Shown one piece after another: positions 55,143 through 64,000 of a DNA stretch of 64,000 bases (the first letter of the stretch is position 1; each line of letters opens with the position of its first letter). A model generated the notes under the pieces. The model made no database searches. It saw nothing but the letters and a program-made list of their open reading frames with translations, and was not told where the DNA came from. The position numbers were made by a program, and so were the translations under genes. This DNA comes from Pseudomonas sp. RC10 (GTDB lineage Bacteria > Pseudomonadota > Gammaproteobacteria > Pseudomonadales > Pseudomonadaceae), in contig NZ_CP151650.1 in assembly GCF_038397775.1 (NCBI RefSeq), positions 6,405,001-6,469,000 of the forward strand. Reading direction: 5' to 3'.

Positions 55143-56300
55143 TCAAATCTGGCTGCGGTGGTACCCATGCGGCACGCCACCTTTGGACAATACCCACTGC
55201 CACAATTGAATGTCCCGCGCGCGGAACGCCCCGGCACAGGACAACAGGTAATAACGCCACATGCGATAGAAGCGTTCGCCCAATTGCGATTCAAACTCAG
55301 GCCAGGCTTTCATGAAGTTCTCGTGCCACGCCATGAGTGTCTTGTCGTAGTCCGCGCCAAAGTTGTGCAAGTCTTCGACCACGAATAGCCCATCCATGGC
55401 ATCGCCCATTTGACCAATTGAAGGCAGGTCACCATTGGGGAATATATATTTGTCGATCCATGGATCAGGGTAAGAGTTGCGCTGGTTCTTGCCGATGGTA
55501 TGCAACAGGAACAACCCACCGGGTTTCAAACAGCGATTGGCCAGTTCCATGTATTCTCGATGGTTCTTGCGACCCACGTGTTCGAACATGCCCACGCTGG
55601 CAATCGCATCGAACTGCTCGTCCAGTTCACGGTAATCCTGGAAGCGAAATTCAAGTGGCAGGTGCTTGTAGCGCTCTTTGGCCCAGGCAATCTGTTCTTT
55701 GGAAATGCTCACACCCACGGCTTCGACGCCGTAGTGTTCAGCGGCATAGCTCATGAAGCTGCCCCAGCCGCAGCCAATGTCGAGCACGCGCATGCCGGGC
55801 TTGAGTTGCAACTTGCGGCAGATCAGGTCGAGCTTGGCGGCTTGCGCTTCTTCGAGGGTTGCGGCGTTTTCCCAGTACCCGCAGGTGTAGGTCATGCGCG
55901 AGTCGAGCATTTTCGAATAGAAATCGTTGCCCAGGTCGTAATGCACTTCACCGACCGTTTTCGAACGTTTGACGTTTTGCCGGTTCATGAACTTGGCCAT
56001 GAGCGCGTAGAACAGCAAGCGAATCGGTTTGACGTCTTCCGTCATCCGCGTCTTGAGGAGCCGATGGAAAAACTCGTCTAGATGCTCGCTGTCCCATTGC
56101 CCGTCCATGTAGGCCTCGCCCAACCCCAGGTTGCCCTGGGCGAAAGCGCGTTCGAGAACGCCGGGACCATTGAAGCGAATATCCGAGGGTGCCGATCCGT
56201 TGATCTGGATTCCGGCTTCGTTGAGGATGCGAGCGGCGGCGCGATAAAGACCGGAGGTGGTGCTGGAGTAAGTGTCAGTGCTGAAGTTCGTCGTGGTCAT
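55143..56300 (-). CDS. cfa: Cyclopropane-fatty-acyl-phospholipid synthase
   Basis: SAM-dependent methyltransferase of 385 residues that adds a methylene bridge to cis double bonds of membrane phospholipid acyl chains, usually on entry to stationary phase. Motif I is VLDIGCGWGSFMSYAAEHYG; before it lie NDFYSKMLDSRMTYTCGYW and after it SVGMFEHVGRKNHREYM, all typical of CFA synthase. The ATG at 56300 gives MTTTNFSTD; its ribosome-binding site is weak (TTTGGA). It has a long AT-rich upstream region. Confidence 0.94.
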   Translation of the reverse strand: MTTTNFSTDTYSSTTSGLYRAAARILNEAGIQINGSAPSDIRFNGPGVLERAFAQGNLGLGEAYMDGQWDSEHLDEFFHRLLKTRMTEDVKPIRLLFYALMAKFMNRQNVKRSKTVGEVHYDLGNDFYSKMLDSRMTYTCGYWENAATLEEAQAAKLDLICRKLQLKPGMRVLDIGCGWGSFMSYAAEHYGVEAVGVSISKEQIAWAKERYKHLPLEFRFQDYRELDEQFDAIASVGMFEHVGRKNHREYMELANRCLKPGGLFLLHTIGKNQRNSYPDPWIDKYIFPNGDLPSIGQMGDAMDGLFVVEDLHNFGADYDKTLMAWHENFMKAWPEFESQLGERFYRMWRYYLLSCAGAFRARDIQLWQWVLSKGGVPHGYHRSQI

Positions 56301-56646
56301 GGAGGGTGATTCCAAACGCGTGTCAGGCTAAAGACTTATCGGTAGACCCCGACTATAGAACAAACAATCCCCAGAGTTAAACTCAATACACGCAATCGAC
56401 AGATTGAAAATATCTATCAAATCAATTTTGTTTACTGCCTTGCAAAACAGTTATTACGCAACTGCAACAATCCGAACTTTTATTAAATTTTAATTGACCG
56501 GGAACTTTGGGGTTAACCGGTTAGAACATAGAACCCGCGTGCGAATTTAATTAAATCGCTCTGGATCAGTACGGCTTGCTGGCGGCGTGAGCAGAATCGC
56601 TACCGCCGCCGAGCCGGACTGCTACAGAGTCTTCAGCGCTGGAGGC
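56301..56646 (-). promoter_or_regulatory. AT-rich upstream region of cfa
   Basis: The 346-base gap between thyA and cfa is markedly AT-rich from about 56370 to 56560. Read on the minus strand, CTATAGT at 56352-56358 could be a -10 box about 50 bases before the cfa start; cfa genes are commonly RpoS-dependent. A palindrome-like GGTTAACCGGTTA lies at 56511-56523. I see no coding sequence here. Confidence 0.35.
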
Positions 56647-57480
56647 TCAAACCGCCACAGGCGCTTTGATGTTGGGATCGGCGTCGTAGCCCACGATCTC
56701 GAAGTCTTCGAAACGGTAGTCGTAGATGCTGTCCGGGCGGCGGTTGATCTTCAACTGGGGCAGCGCTTTGGGCGTGCGGGTCAGTTGCGTGGCGATCTGC
56801 TCTTCGTGGTTCGAATAGGCGTGGGTGTCGCCCAGGCTGACGATGATCTCGTGCGGGATCAGGTCGCACTGCTGCGCCAGCATATGGGTCAGCAGGGCCA
56901 GCGCGGCGATGTTGTACGGCAGGCCGAGGAAGACATCGGAGCTGCGAATGTACAGCTGCATCGACAGCTTGCCGTCCGCCACGAACGCTTGATACAGCAA
57001 ATGGCAGACCGCGAGCGCTTGACGTCCGACCTTCACGTTTTCCTGAGGCGAAAGCTTTTCGTCCGGCAGGTATTCGGTGTTCCAGCCGTGGAACAGGATG
57101 CGGCGACTGTTGGGGTTGTGCTTGAGGCAATCGACCATGTAATCGATCTGGTTGATCTTGCCGCCGTCCTTGGTCGGCCAGCCGGTCCACTGTGCGCCGT
57201 AAACCGGGCCCAGGTCGCCGTCTTCAGTCGCCCACTCGTCCCAGATGGTCACGCCGTTTTCGTTGAGCCATTGGGTGTTGGTGTTGCCGCTGAGCATCCA
57301 GATCAGCTCATTGGCGATGCTCTTGAAGTGCAGCTTTTTGGTGGTCAGCAGCGGGAAGCCATCGGCAAGGTTGTGGCGAATCTGACGACCGAACACCGCC
57401 GTCGTGCCGGTGCCGGTGCGGTCGCCCTTGCGCGTTCCGTTGGCGATGACGTCCTGTAACAGCTCAAGGTATTGCTTCAT
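56647..57480 (-). CDS. thyA: Thymidylate synthase
   Basis: Enzyme of 277 residues that makes dTMP from dUMP with methylenetetrahydrofolate. Visible: [20 protein letters not shown] (phosphate-binding Arg), the nucleophile in LAVCHLLYQ (the usual motif is PCH), [14 protein letters not shown], and [12 protein letters not shown]. The ATG at 57480 follows a short gap after lgt. It is the last gene of the TSUP-lgt-thyA series on the minus strand, the usual order in proteobacteria (lgt-thyA). Confidence 0.96.
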   Translation of the reverse strand: MKQYLELLQDVIANGTRKGDRTGTGTTAVFGRQIRHNLADGFPLLTTKKLHFKSIANELIWMLSGNTNTQWLNENGVTIWDEWATEDGDLGPVYGAQWTGWPTKDGGKINQIDYMVDCLKHNPNSRRILFHGWNTEYLPDEKLSPQENVKVGRQALAVCHLLYQAFVADGKLSMQLYIRSSDVFLGLPYNIAALALLTHMLAQQCDLIPHEIIVSLGDTHAYSNHEEQIATQLTRTPKALPQLKINRRPDSIYDYRFEDFEIVGYDADPNIKAPVAV

Positions 57481-57505
57481 GCCCAAAGGCCCTCTGTATC
57501 GATGA

Positions 57506-57532
57506 ATCGCCCGGCCTCATGAGCCGGGCGAT
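57506..57532 (-). other. Hairpin between lgt and thyA
   Basis: ATCGCCCGGC (57506-57515) pairs with GCCGGGCGAT (57523-57532) around a 7-base loop. It lies just 5' of the thyA start and 3' of the lgt stop. Without a T-run it is more likely a partial attenuator or mRNA-stability element than a full terminator. Confidence 0.6.
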
Positions 57533-57538
57533 CCAGAG

Positions 57539-58351
57539 TCAAACCGCTGCCTTGTTGGCAGCCGGTGCGCGGTGATAGGCCAGCCAGATCAACACCAGGC
57601 CACCGATGATCATCGGCAGGCTGAGGATCTGACCCATGGTGACCCAGCCCCAGGCCAGATAACCCAGTTGGGCATCGGGCACTCGGACGAACTCCACGAC
57701 AAAGCGGAAAATCCCGTAAAACAGCGCGAACATGCCGGAAACCGCCATGGTCGGACGCGGTTTGCGCGAGAAGAAATAGAGAATGACGAACAGTGCCACA
57801 CCTTCCAGCGCGAATTGATACAGCTGCGACGGGTGGCGCGGCAGTTGAGCAGGGTCGCTGAACGGCGGGAAGACCATGGCCCACGGCAGGTCGGTCGGTT
57901 TGCCCCACAACTCGCCGTTGATGAAGTTGCCGATGCGCCCGGCACCCAGGCCAATCGGCACCATTGGCGCGATGAAGTCCATCAGTTGGAAGAACGACTT
58001 GCCGTTGCGTTTGCCGAACCAGTAGGTCGCGATCATCACGCCGATGAAACCGCCGTGGAATGCCATGCCGCCTTTCCACACTTCAAAGATCAGCAGCGGG
58101 TTGGCGATGTAGTTCGGCAGGTCGTAGAACAGCACGTAACCGAGCCGTCCACCGACGATCACGCCCATCGCGACCCAGAAGATCATGTCCGAGAGTTTTT
58201 CCTTGGTCCATGTCGGGTCGAACGTGTTCAAACGACGCGAAGCCAGGAACCAGGCACTGCCGATGCCGACCAGGTACATCAGGCCGTACCAGTGAATTTG
58301 CAGCGGACCGATGGCCACGGCTACCGGGTCAATCTGCGGGTAAGGCAGCAT
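57539..58351 (-). CDS. lgt: Prolipoprotein diacylglyceryl transferase
   Basis: Inner-membrane enzyme of 270 residues with seven helices. It transfers diacylglycerol from phosphatidylglycerol to the lipobox cysteine of prolipoproteins, the first step of lipoprotein maturation. The Lgt signature [22 protein letters not shown] is complete, and [12 protein letters not shown] and [11 protein letters not shown] carry other conserved catalytic residues. Several likely substrates are encoded in this window (lipoproteins at 27073-27911). It is co-directional with the TSUP gene 36 bases upstream and thyA downstream. Confidence 0.97.
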   Translation of the reverse strand: MLPYPQIDPVAVAIGPLQIHWYGLMYLVGIGSAWFLASRRLNTFDPTWTKEKLSDMIFWVAMGVIVGGRLGYVLFYDLPNYIANPLLIFEVWKGGMAFHGGFIGVMIATYWFGKRNGKSFFQLMDFIAPMVPIGLGAGRIGNFINGELWGKPTDLPWAMVFPPFSDPAQLPRHPSQLYQFALEGVALFVILYFFSRKPRPTMAVSGMFALFYGIFRFVVEFVRVPDAQLGYLAWGWVTMGQILSLPMIIGGLVLIWLAYHRAPAANKAAV

Positions 58352-58387
58352 TGCGACTCCTTAAATGGACGCTCATAGAGCAACGAA

Positions 58388-59170
58388 TCAAATCAGAAAA
58401 CTGGTACCCACGACCACCAGCAGGAGTGCGAACAGTCGTTTCAGCACCCTCGGTGACAGTTTGTGCGCCAGCTTCGCACCAAAACGGGCGAAAAACATGC
58501 TGGTGACGGCGATGCCGATCAGCGCAGGCAAGTACACGAAACCGAGACTATGCGGGGGCAGCAGCGGGTCATGCCACCCCAGAATCATGAAACTTATGGC
58601 GCTCGCCACCGCGATGGGAAAGCCGCAGGCGGAGGACGTGGCGACCGCTTGCTGCATCGTCAGACTGCGCCAGGTGAGGAATGGCACGGTCAATGATCCA
58701 CCGCCGATGCCGAAAATCGCCGACGCCCAGCCGATCACCACACCTGCCGCCGTCAGCCCCGTCTTGCCCGGCACGCTGCCGCTGGCCTTGGGCCTGAGGT
58801 CGAGGGCCATCTGAAGGGCGACCAGGATCGCGAAGACCCCAATGATTTTCTGCAAATGCGGCCCGGCGATGTAGCTGGCCGTCAGTGAGCCAAACCCCGC
58901 GCCGATCAGAATTCCCACCGTCATCCACGCAAACACCGCCCAACGCACGGCCCCCATTTTGTGGTGGGCGCGAACCGACTGGATCGAGGTGAACACGATG
59001 GTCGCCAGCGATGTGCCGACGGCCAGATGGGTCAGGACCGAACTGTCGAAACCTTGCAGCGTGAAGCTGAACACCAGCACCGGAACGATGATGATGCCGC
59101 CGCCCACACCGAACAGCCCGGCCAGCACGCCGGCGCAGGCGCCCAGGGCCAGATAGAGCAGAAATTCCAT
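58388..59170 (-). CDS. TauE/SafE (TSUP) family permease
   Basis: Membrane protein of 260 residues with about eight helices and the TSUP pattern: GACAGVLAGLFGVGGGIIIVPVLV at the N terminus and the repeat IGWASAIFGIGGGSLTVPFL in the second half, each with the GxGGG motif. The family exports sulfite, sulfoacetate or related organosulfur anions; the substrate here is unknown. It starts the TSUP-lgt-thyA series and is divergent from the NRDE gene. Confidence 0.9.
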   Translation of the reverse strand: MEFLLYLALGACAGVLAGLFGVGGGIIIVPVLVFSFTLQGFDSSVLTHLAVGTSLATIVFTSIQSVRAHHKMGAVRWAVFAWMTVGILIGAGFGSLTASYIAGPHLQKIIGVFAILVALQMALDLRPKASGSVPGKTGLTAAGVVIGWASAIFGIGGGSLTVPFLTWRSLTMQQAVATSSACGFPIAVASAISFMILGWHDPLLPPHSLGFVYLPALIGIAVTSMFFARFGAKLAHKLSPRVLKRLFALLLVVVGTSFLI

Positions 59171-59285
59171 GGGGGTCTCCGAAAATCAGTGCGGCATGTT
59201 ACCGGAGCAAGCGCTTGCCCTCCACCTGTGGTCGATGGATGTCCTGTGTATCTGTGCGTACAGTGTCGAGAAAAAGGAGGCCCGC

Positions 59286-60032
59286 ATGTGCCTGATCGTC
59301 TTCGCCTGGCGCCCTGCCCACCCGCAGCCGCTGATTCTGGCGGCCAATCGTGATGAATTCTACGCACGTCCCACCCTGCCTCTCGCACAATGGGAAGACG
59401 CTTCCCACGTCTACGCTGGACGTGATCTGGAAGCGGGCGGCACGTGGCTGGGCGTCACGGCCGAGGGGCGCTTTGCCGCGTTGACCAACATCCGCGATCC
59501 CGGCCAGCCGTTGGGGCGTCGCTCAAGGGGTGAGCTGGTTGCTCATTTTTTGACCGGTTCGCTGTCGATAGATGAGTACTTGCGGGAAGTCGCGGGTCGC
59601 TCGACGGAATACGGCGGCTTCAATCTGTTGGTGGGCAATCGCGAAGAGCTGCACTTTCTCAACGCGGCGAATCCCCTTCCTCACCGCTTGGAACCGGGGA
59701 TTTATGGCGTGTCCAACGCAGGGCTTGATACGCCGTGGCCGAAGCTGCTGAAGGCGAAGGCAGCGCTTTCGGATCAGCTGAATCAGCCGGAGCCGGAGGC
59801 GCTGTTTGGTTTTCTTGCGGATGCCGAGGCTGCGCCAGACGCCGACCTGCCCAGTACTGGCGTGGGTTTGGCGACCGAGAAGCTGCTGTCCAGCGTGTTC
59901 ATCGCCAGCCCGAATTACGGGACGCGGGCGAGTACGGTGCTGATTGCCAGTGCAGATGGCAGCCGGAGACTGATCGAACGCAGCTTCGGGCCATATGGCG
60001 GGAGATTGGGTGAGGTTGAGCTAACAGTGTGA
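59286..60032 (+). CDS. NRDE (TANGO2-like) family protein
   Basis: Protein of 248 residues starting with the nucleophile cysteine (MCLIVFAWRPAHPQPLILAA, then NRDEFYARPT). The NRDE tetrad that names the family is present, as are GGTWLGVTAEGRFAALTNIR and SRGELVAHFL. The fold is of the Ntn-hydrolase type; TANGO2 homologues have been linked to heme and lipid handling, but a bacterial role is unsettled. The ATG at 59286 has a strong AGGAGG ribosome-binding site. Confidence 0.9.
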   Translation: MCLIVFAWRPAHPQPLILAANRDEFYARPTLPLAQWEDASHVYAGRDLEAGGTWLGVTAEGRFAALTNIRDPGQPLGRRSRGELVAHFLTGSLSIDEYLREVAGRSTEYGGFNLLVGNREELHFLNAANPLPHRLEPGIYGVSNAGLDTPWPKLLKAKAALSDQLNQPEPEALFGFLADAEAAPDADLPSTGVGLATEKLLSSVFIASPNYGTRASTVLIASADGSRRLIERSFGPYGGRLGEVELTV

Positions 60033-60044
60033 AATGCAAACCAC

Positions 60045-60136
60045 CTGTGGGAGCGAATTTATTCGCGATGCGGTAGTACATCTGACAGAGGTGTGTCGGA
60101 TGTACAGACCCCTCGCGAATAAATTCGCTCCCACAG
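60045..60136. repeat. REP doublet, class b
   Basis: CTGTGGGAGCGAATTTATTCGCG with the inverted unit CGCGAATAAATTCGCTCCCACAG. It lies between the convergent NRDE and ptsP genes. Confidence 0.9.
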
Positions 60137-60170
60137 AGGGCAAGTGTGTGCAGTCGAGATTGATGACCGA

Positions 60171-62450
60171 TCAATGCCCTTTGACGGACGTCGGGTTGAT
60201 CATCCGCGACAACCCAAGATTCCTCAGCGCCAGCTGCAGCGAGCTGCTGATGACCTGCGGGTTGTCGTTCTTCATTAGCTGCGCCAGCAGTTCTTTCGCC
60301 TTGCTCAGGTTGATCTGGCGCAGCATCCACTTCACTTTCGGCAAGTTGGTGGCGTTCATCGACAGGCTGTCGAAGCCCATCGCCATCAACAGCACGGCAG
60401 CCGCTGGATCGCCTGCCATTTCACCGCAAATACTCACCGGCTTGCCTTCGGCATGAGCGTCACGCACGACATTCTGCAGGGCCTGTAAAACAGCCGGGTG
60501 CAGGTAATCGTAGAGATCAGCCACGCGTGGGTTGTTGCGGTCGACCGCCAGCAGGTACTGAGTCAAGTCGTTGGAGCCAACTGACAGGAAGTCCACCTGA
60601 CGCGCCAGCTCGCGGGTCTGGTACACCGCCGCCGGCACTTCGATCATCACGCCCACCGGCGGCATCGGCACGTCGGTGCCTTCGTCGCGCACCTCGCCCC
60701 ACGCCCGGTGGATCAGGTGCAGGGCCTCTTCGGTTTCATGGGTACCGGAGATCATCGGCAGCAAAATCCGCAGGTTGTTCAAGCCTTCGCTGGCCTTGAG
60801 CATGGCGCGGGTCTGCACCAGGAAGATTTCCGGGTGATCGAGGGTCACGCGAATGCCGCGCCAGCCCAGGAACGGGTTGTCTTCCTTGATCGGGAAATAG
60901 GACAGCGCCTTGTCACCGCCAATGTCCAGCGTGCGCATGGTCACGGGCAGAGGGTGGAACGCGGCCAGTTGCTCGCGGTAGATCGCCAGCTGTTCCTTTT
61001 CACTCGGGAAACGCTGCTGAATCATGAACGGCACTTCGGTGCGGTACAGGCCCACCCCTTCGGCGCCGCGCTGTTGAGCACGCGCCACGTCGGCCAGCAG
61101 ACCCGTATTGACCCACAGCGGCATGCGGTGCCCGTCGAGCGTCACGCAGGGCAGCTCGCGCAAGGCGTCAAGGCCTTGAGACAGCTGACGCTCTTCCTCG
61201 ACCACCACCGAATACTGCTTGCGCAGGGCTTCGCTGGGGTTGGTGAAGACTTCGCCGTGATAACCGTCGACGATCAGCTCGATGCCATCGACCTTGGAAT
61301 ACGGCAAATCCACCGCACCCATGACCGTTGGGATGCCCATCGCCCGGGCCAGGATCGCCACGTGGGAGTTGCCCGAACCCAAGACTGATACCAGACCGAC
61401 GAGCTTGCCTTCCGGCACTTCTCCGAGCATGGCCGGGGTCAATTCCTCGCTGACCAGAATCGTCGCGTCGGGATAGACCAGCGCTTGCTGGCGCGCCTCC
61501 TGAAGATAAGCCAGCAGACGACGGCCCAGGTCCTTGACGTCCGATGCGCGCTCGCGCAGGTAGGCATCGTCCATCAGTTCAAAACGGTTGACGTGCTCAT
61601 TGACCACCGAACGCAGTGCGCCCTGTGCCCATTGGCCGGTCTTGATGACGTTGGTGACTTCACTGCCCAGCGATGCATCATCGAGCATCATAAGGTAGAC
61701 GTCGAACAGCGCACGCTCTTCAGGGCGCAATTGAGTGGCCAACTTCGCCGAAAGTGTGCGCATATCGCTGCGAACGCCCTCAAGGGCGTTCTGGAACAGT
61801 TTCAGCTCGGCATCGATGTCGGTGACGGTCTTGTCCGGCACCACTTCGAGATCGGCGGGCGGCAACATGACCAGTGCCGTACCGACCGCCGCACCTGGCG
61901 AGCCGGCTACGCCGACGAAGCGGGCTTCCTGAATCCCCTTGCCCTGACGCCCCAACCCGCGAATCGAGCCAGTGGCCTCGGCGTGGGCGATAACGCCAGC
62001 CAACTGGGCGCTCATGGTCACGAGGAAGGCTTCTTCCCCTTCGTCGAACTGACGGCGCTCCTTTTGCTGGATCACCAACACCCCGACGACACGCCGGTGG
62101 TGAATGATCGGCGCGCCAAGGAACGAAGCAAAACGCTCTTCGCCGGTCTCGGCAAAGTAGCGATAACGCGGGTGATCGGCGGCGTTTTCGAGATTCAGCG
62201 GCTCTTCGCGCGTGCCGACCAGACCGACCAGGCCCTCATTGGGCGCCATGCTGACTTTACCAATGGAGCGCTTGTTCAAGCCCTCAGTGGCCATCAGCAC
62301 GAAACGGTTGCTTTCGGGGTCGAGCAAATAGACCGAGCAGACCTGGCTGCTCATGGCCTCTTTGACGCGTAACACAATAATCCCCAACGCCGCCTTGAGA
62401 TCCTTGGCGGAGTTAACTTCCTGGACGATCTTGCGCAGCGTATTGAGCAT
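60171..62450 (-). CDS. ptsP: PtsP, phosphoenolpyruvate-protein phosphotransferase of the nitrogen PTS
   Basis: Enzyme I-Ntr of 759 residues. It has an N-terminal GAF domain (about 1-150: MLNTLRKIVQEVNSAKDLKA, then LKAALGIIVLRVKEAM), absent from sugar-PTS enzyme I, followed by the EI phosphohistidine domain with GSGNSHVAILARAMGIPTVM (active His) and the PEP-binding domain with TMRTLDIGGDKALSYFP, GIRVTLDHPEIF and the catalytic-cysteine region VSICGEMAGDP. It phosphorylates NPr and EIIA-Ntr and so links nitrogen and carbon state to potassium transport and stress. Follows rppH by 21 bases. Confidence 0.97.
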   Translation of the reverse strand: MLNTLRKIVQEVNSAKDLKAALGIIVLRVKEAMSSQVCSVYLLDPESNRFVLMATEGLNKRSIGKVSMAPNEGLVGLVGTREEPLNLENAADHPRYRYFAETGEERFASFLGAPIIHHRRVVGVLVIQQKERRQFDEGEEAFLVTMSAQLAGVIAHAEATGSIRGLGRQGKGIQEARFVGVAGSPGAAVGTALVMLPPADLEVVPDKTVTDIDAELKLFQNALEGVRSDMRTLSAKLATQLRPEERALFDVYLMMLDDASLGSEVTNVIKTGQWAQGALRSVVNEHVNRFELMDDAYLRERASDVKDLGRRLLAYLQEARQQALVYPDATILVSEELTPAMLGEVPEGKLVGLVSVLGSGNSHVAILARAMGIPTVMGAVDLPYSKVDGIELIVDGYHGEVFTNPSEALRKQYSVVVEEERQLSQGLDALRELPCVTLDGHRMPLWVNTGLLADVARAQQRGAEGVGLYRTEVPFMIQQRFPSEKEQLAIYREQLAAFHPLPVTMRTLDIGGDKALSYFPIKEDNPFLGWRGIRVTLDHPEIFLVQTRAMLKASEGLNNLRILLPMISGTHETEEALHLIHRAWGEVRDEGTDVPMPPVGVMIEVPAAVYQTRELARQVDFLSVGSNDLTQYLLAVDRNNPRVADLYDYLHPAVLQALQNVVRDAHAEGKPVSICGEMAGDPAAAVLLMAMGFDSLSMNATNLPKVKWMLRQINLSKAKELLAQLMKNDNPQVISSSLQLALRNLGLSRMINPTSVKGH

Positions 62451-62471
62451 GGCTCGGGGTCGAACTCCGTG

Positions 62472-62951
62472 TCAGTCGCGCGCCAACAGGCGCGGGGCAA
62501 GCTCTTTGAGTGCGCGGCGATACACTTCGCGCTTGAATGTCACCACCTGGCCCAACGGATACCAATAGCTGACCCATTTCCAGCCATCGAACTCCGGTTT
62601 ACCGGTCAAATCCATCCGCACCCGCTGCTCGTTGGAGATCAGGCGCAGGAGAAACCATTTTTGCTTCTGGCCGATGCACAGCGGCTGGCTGTGGGTACGG
62701 ACCAGACGCTGCGGCAGACGATAGCGCAACCAGCCACGGGTGCAGGCCAGAATTTCAACATCGTGCCGTTCCAGCCCGACTTCTTCATTCAATTCACGAT
62801 AGAGCGCGTCTTCCGGCGTTTCTTGAGGGTTGATCCCTCCTTGCGGAAACTGCCAGGCATCTTGGTTGATACGGCGAGCCCATAAGACCTGGCCAGCATC
62901 ATTTGTCAGAATTATCCCGACATTAGGGCGGAAACCATCGGGGTCGATCAC
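62472..62951 (-). CDS. rppH: RNA pyrophosphohydrolase
   Basis: Nudix hydrolase of 159 residues that removes pyrophosphate from the 5' end of triphosphorylated RNA and so starts mRNA decay. The Nudix box is complete: [23 protein letters not shown]. The GTG at 62951 gives the standard (M)[14 protein letters not shown]; an open frame extends 20 codons further upstream without homology. Downstream ptsP is co-transcribed in many gammaproteobacteria. Confidence 0.96.
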   Translation of the reverse strand: MIDPDGFRPNVGIILTNDAGQVLWARRINQDAWQFPQGGINPQETPEDALYRELNEEVGLERHDVEILACTRGWLRYRLPQRLVRTHSQPLCIGQKQKWFLLRLISNEQRVRMDLTGKPEFDGWKWVSYWYPLGQVVTFKREVYRRALKELAPRLLARD

Positions 62952-63116
62952 GGCTACAACCTCGCAAACGCATGTCGCCGCATTGTTCCACAAAGATCGT
63001 GAAGGCAGCAACGAGGCGCAGGCAGCTTATCGCGACAACTGCATTAATAGATGCGATCTCTTGATGAAACCTCGTATTCTTGTGCTCTTTTTTCAGCCAA
63101 TTCAGCGAGTAACCGC

Positions 63117-63773
63117 ATGCGCCTGGCCTTATTCGACCTCGACAACACACTCCTGGGTGGCGACAGCGACCACGCCTGGGGGGATTACCTGTGCGAACGC
63201 GGCATCCTTGACGGTGCTGCTTACAAGGAGCGTAACGATGCCTTTTATCAGGACTATCTGGCAGGCACTCTGAACCTGACGGATTACCTGAATTTCAGCC
63301 TGGAAATCCTCGGCCGCACTGAAATGGCGCAACTCGACGAATGGCATGGCGAGTTCATGCGCGACTGCATCGAGCCGTTGATGCTGCCGAAGGCTCTCGC
63401 CCTGCTCGCCAAGCACCGCGATGCGGGTGACAAGCTGGTGGTCATCACAGCGACCAACCGCTTCGTGACCGCGCCCATTGTGGCCCGTTTGGGCATCGAC
63501 ACGCTGCTGGCGACCGAGTGCGAGATCGTCGAAGGCCGCTACACCGGCCGCACCACCGACGTTCCGTGCTTCCGCGAAGGCAAGGTGACGCGCCTGAACC
63601 GCTGGATCGAAGAAAACGGCTTTGATCTGGAAGACAGCTATTTCTACAGCGACTCGATGAACGACCTGCCGCTGCTGGAGCAAGTCGCCAACCCGGTGGC
63701 CGTCGACCCCGATGAAAAACTGCGCGCCGAAGCGACCCGTCGTGGCTGGCCGGTGATTTCGTTGCGCGGTTGA
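63117..63773 (+). CDS. HAD-superfamily (subfamily IB) phosphatase
   Basis: Cytoplasmic phosphatase of 218 residues. HAD motifs: [12 protein letters not shown] (motif I, nucleophile Asp), VVITATN (motif II, Thr), a lysine near [14 protein letters not shown] (motif III), and [12 protein letters not shown] (motif IV). It is of the SerB-like IB type with an alpha-helical cap. Substrates of this Pseudomonas member are unknown; phosphoserine, histidinol phosphate and lipid-linked phosphates are possibilities. The ATG at 63117 gives the normal start MRLALFDLD. Divergent from rppH. Confidence 0.9.
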   Translation: MRLALFDLDNTLLGGDSDHAWGDYLCERGILDGAAYKERNDAFYQDYLAGTLNLTDYLNFSLEILGRTEMAQLDEWHGEFMRDCIEPLMLPKALALLAKHRDAGDKLVVITATNRFVTAPIVARLGIDTLLATECEIVEGRYTGRTTDVPCFREGKVTRLNRWIEENGFDLEDSYFYSDSMNDLPLLEQVANPVAVDPDEKLRAEATRRGWPVISLRG

Positions 63774-63796
63774 GATATCAGAACTGCCTCAATCGC

Positions 63797-63886
63797 CTGT
63801 AGGAGCGAATTCATTCGCGAGAGGCCAGCTCAGCCGATACAACTCTATCGCCTGAGCTATTTTCGCGAATAAATTCGCTCCTACAG
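63797..63886. repeat. REP doublet, class b
   Basis: CTGTAGGAGCGAATTCATTCG with the inverted unit CGCGAATAAATTCGCTCCTACAG. It lies between the HAD gene and the convergent gene at the window edge. Confidence 0.9.
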
Positions 63887-63922
63887 AGGTTTCAGCGGTG
63901 AGGGTTAGAGTAGTGACCCTTT

Positions 63923-64000
63923 TCAAGTTGGCTTGGCCACCATCAGGTAAAAAATCGCGATAAACGAAAAGAACGCGGGCCACGCCATGCCAAACCACCA
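63923..64000 (-). CDS. C-terminal end of an integral membrane protein (partial)
   Basis: The last 25 codons before TGA (63923-63925) read WWFGMAWPAFFSFIAIFYLMVAKPT. This is a single hydrophobic helix ending in a short basic tail. It resembles the end of DUF2269-type membrane proteins, but the fragment is too short for a firm call. The rest lies beyond the window. Confidence 0.55.
   Translation of the reverse strand, partial: WWFGMAWPAFFSFIAIFYLMVAKPT

Noticed and set aside
56501..56527. GGAACTTT followed by GAACATAG as an AlgU/RpoE-type promoter
   Set aside because: It points to the right, where the next gene (thyA) is on the opposite strand, and the -10 part does not match TCTGA.
1..64000. 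CRISPR arrays, tRNA or rRNA genes, prophage genes
   Set aside because: No regularly spaced direct repeats, no cloverleaf or rRNA-like sequence, and no phage structural genes were seen; the only regular repeats are REP doublets.

Overview
The window is a GC-rich chromosomal segment of a Pseudomonas, most likely of the fluorescens group. The support is the gene order ubiJ-ubiB-hisIE-tatABC-rsmE, opgGH, glgP, the hut locus with hutXWV and two hut permeases, and rppH-ptsP-lgt-thyA, plus the many intergenic REP doublets typical of pseudomonads. I see no tRNA, rRNA, CRISPR array or prophage. The only complete mobile element is one IS110-family insertion sequence.

Layout. 1-4801: ubiquinone biosynthesis (ubiJ end, ubiB), late histidine synthesis (hisI, hisE), the Tat translocase (tatABC) and rsmE, all on the plus strand. 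5059-10387: two paralogous chemoreceptor genes, now separated by an IS110-type element sitting exactly inside a REP palindrome. 10755-17134 (minus): opgG-opgH for osmoregulated periplasmic glucans, dtd and a proline iminopeptidase. 17447-27911 (plus, except a small toxin-antitoxin pair): glycogen phosphorylase, a DUF2339/DUF3999 membrane pair, fbp, a DUF924 gene, a small lipoprotein and a lipocalin. 28049-50203: the histidine-utilisation region (hutF, hutC, hutD, hutU, a urocanate-type NCS1 permease, hutXWV, two hutH-type genes, a histidine permease, hutI, hutG). Between hutD and hutU lies a 5.6 kb block with nhaA, a DUF3455 gene and two unrelated ECF sigma/anti-sigma modules. 50366-53199: divergent Cd/Zn exporter cadA and regulator cadR. 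53406-64000: katA, cfa, thyA, lgt, a TSUP permease, an NRDE gene, ptsP, rppH, a HAD phosphatase and the end of a membrane-protein gene.

How the genes work together. Hut proteins import histidine and urocanate and degrade histidine through urocanate, imidazolonepropionate, formiminoglutamate and formylglutamate to glutamate, formate and ammonia (the five-step HutF/HutG route). The hutU leader shows a sigma-54 -24/-12 promoter whose predicted start point lies inside a HutC palindrome, with possible CbrB half-sites upstream. HutC also has a likely operator between hutF and hutC.

Most notable observations: (1) the non-coding left end of the IS110 element folds like an IS621-type bridge RNA, and its candidate guide segments can be read directly against the REP target and the IS end; (2) HutH1 lacks exactly the Ala-Ser-Gly triad that forms the MIO cofactor; (3) a partial tandem duplication of an ECF sigma/anti-sigma pair left a decayed but still open sigma region 4 in front of a second anti-sigma gene; (4) fifteen intact REP doublets share constant outer ends but fall into four inner-palindrome classes, and four of them lie inside the hut gene series.
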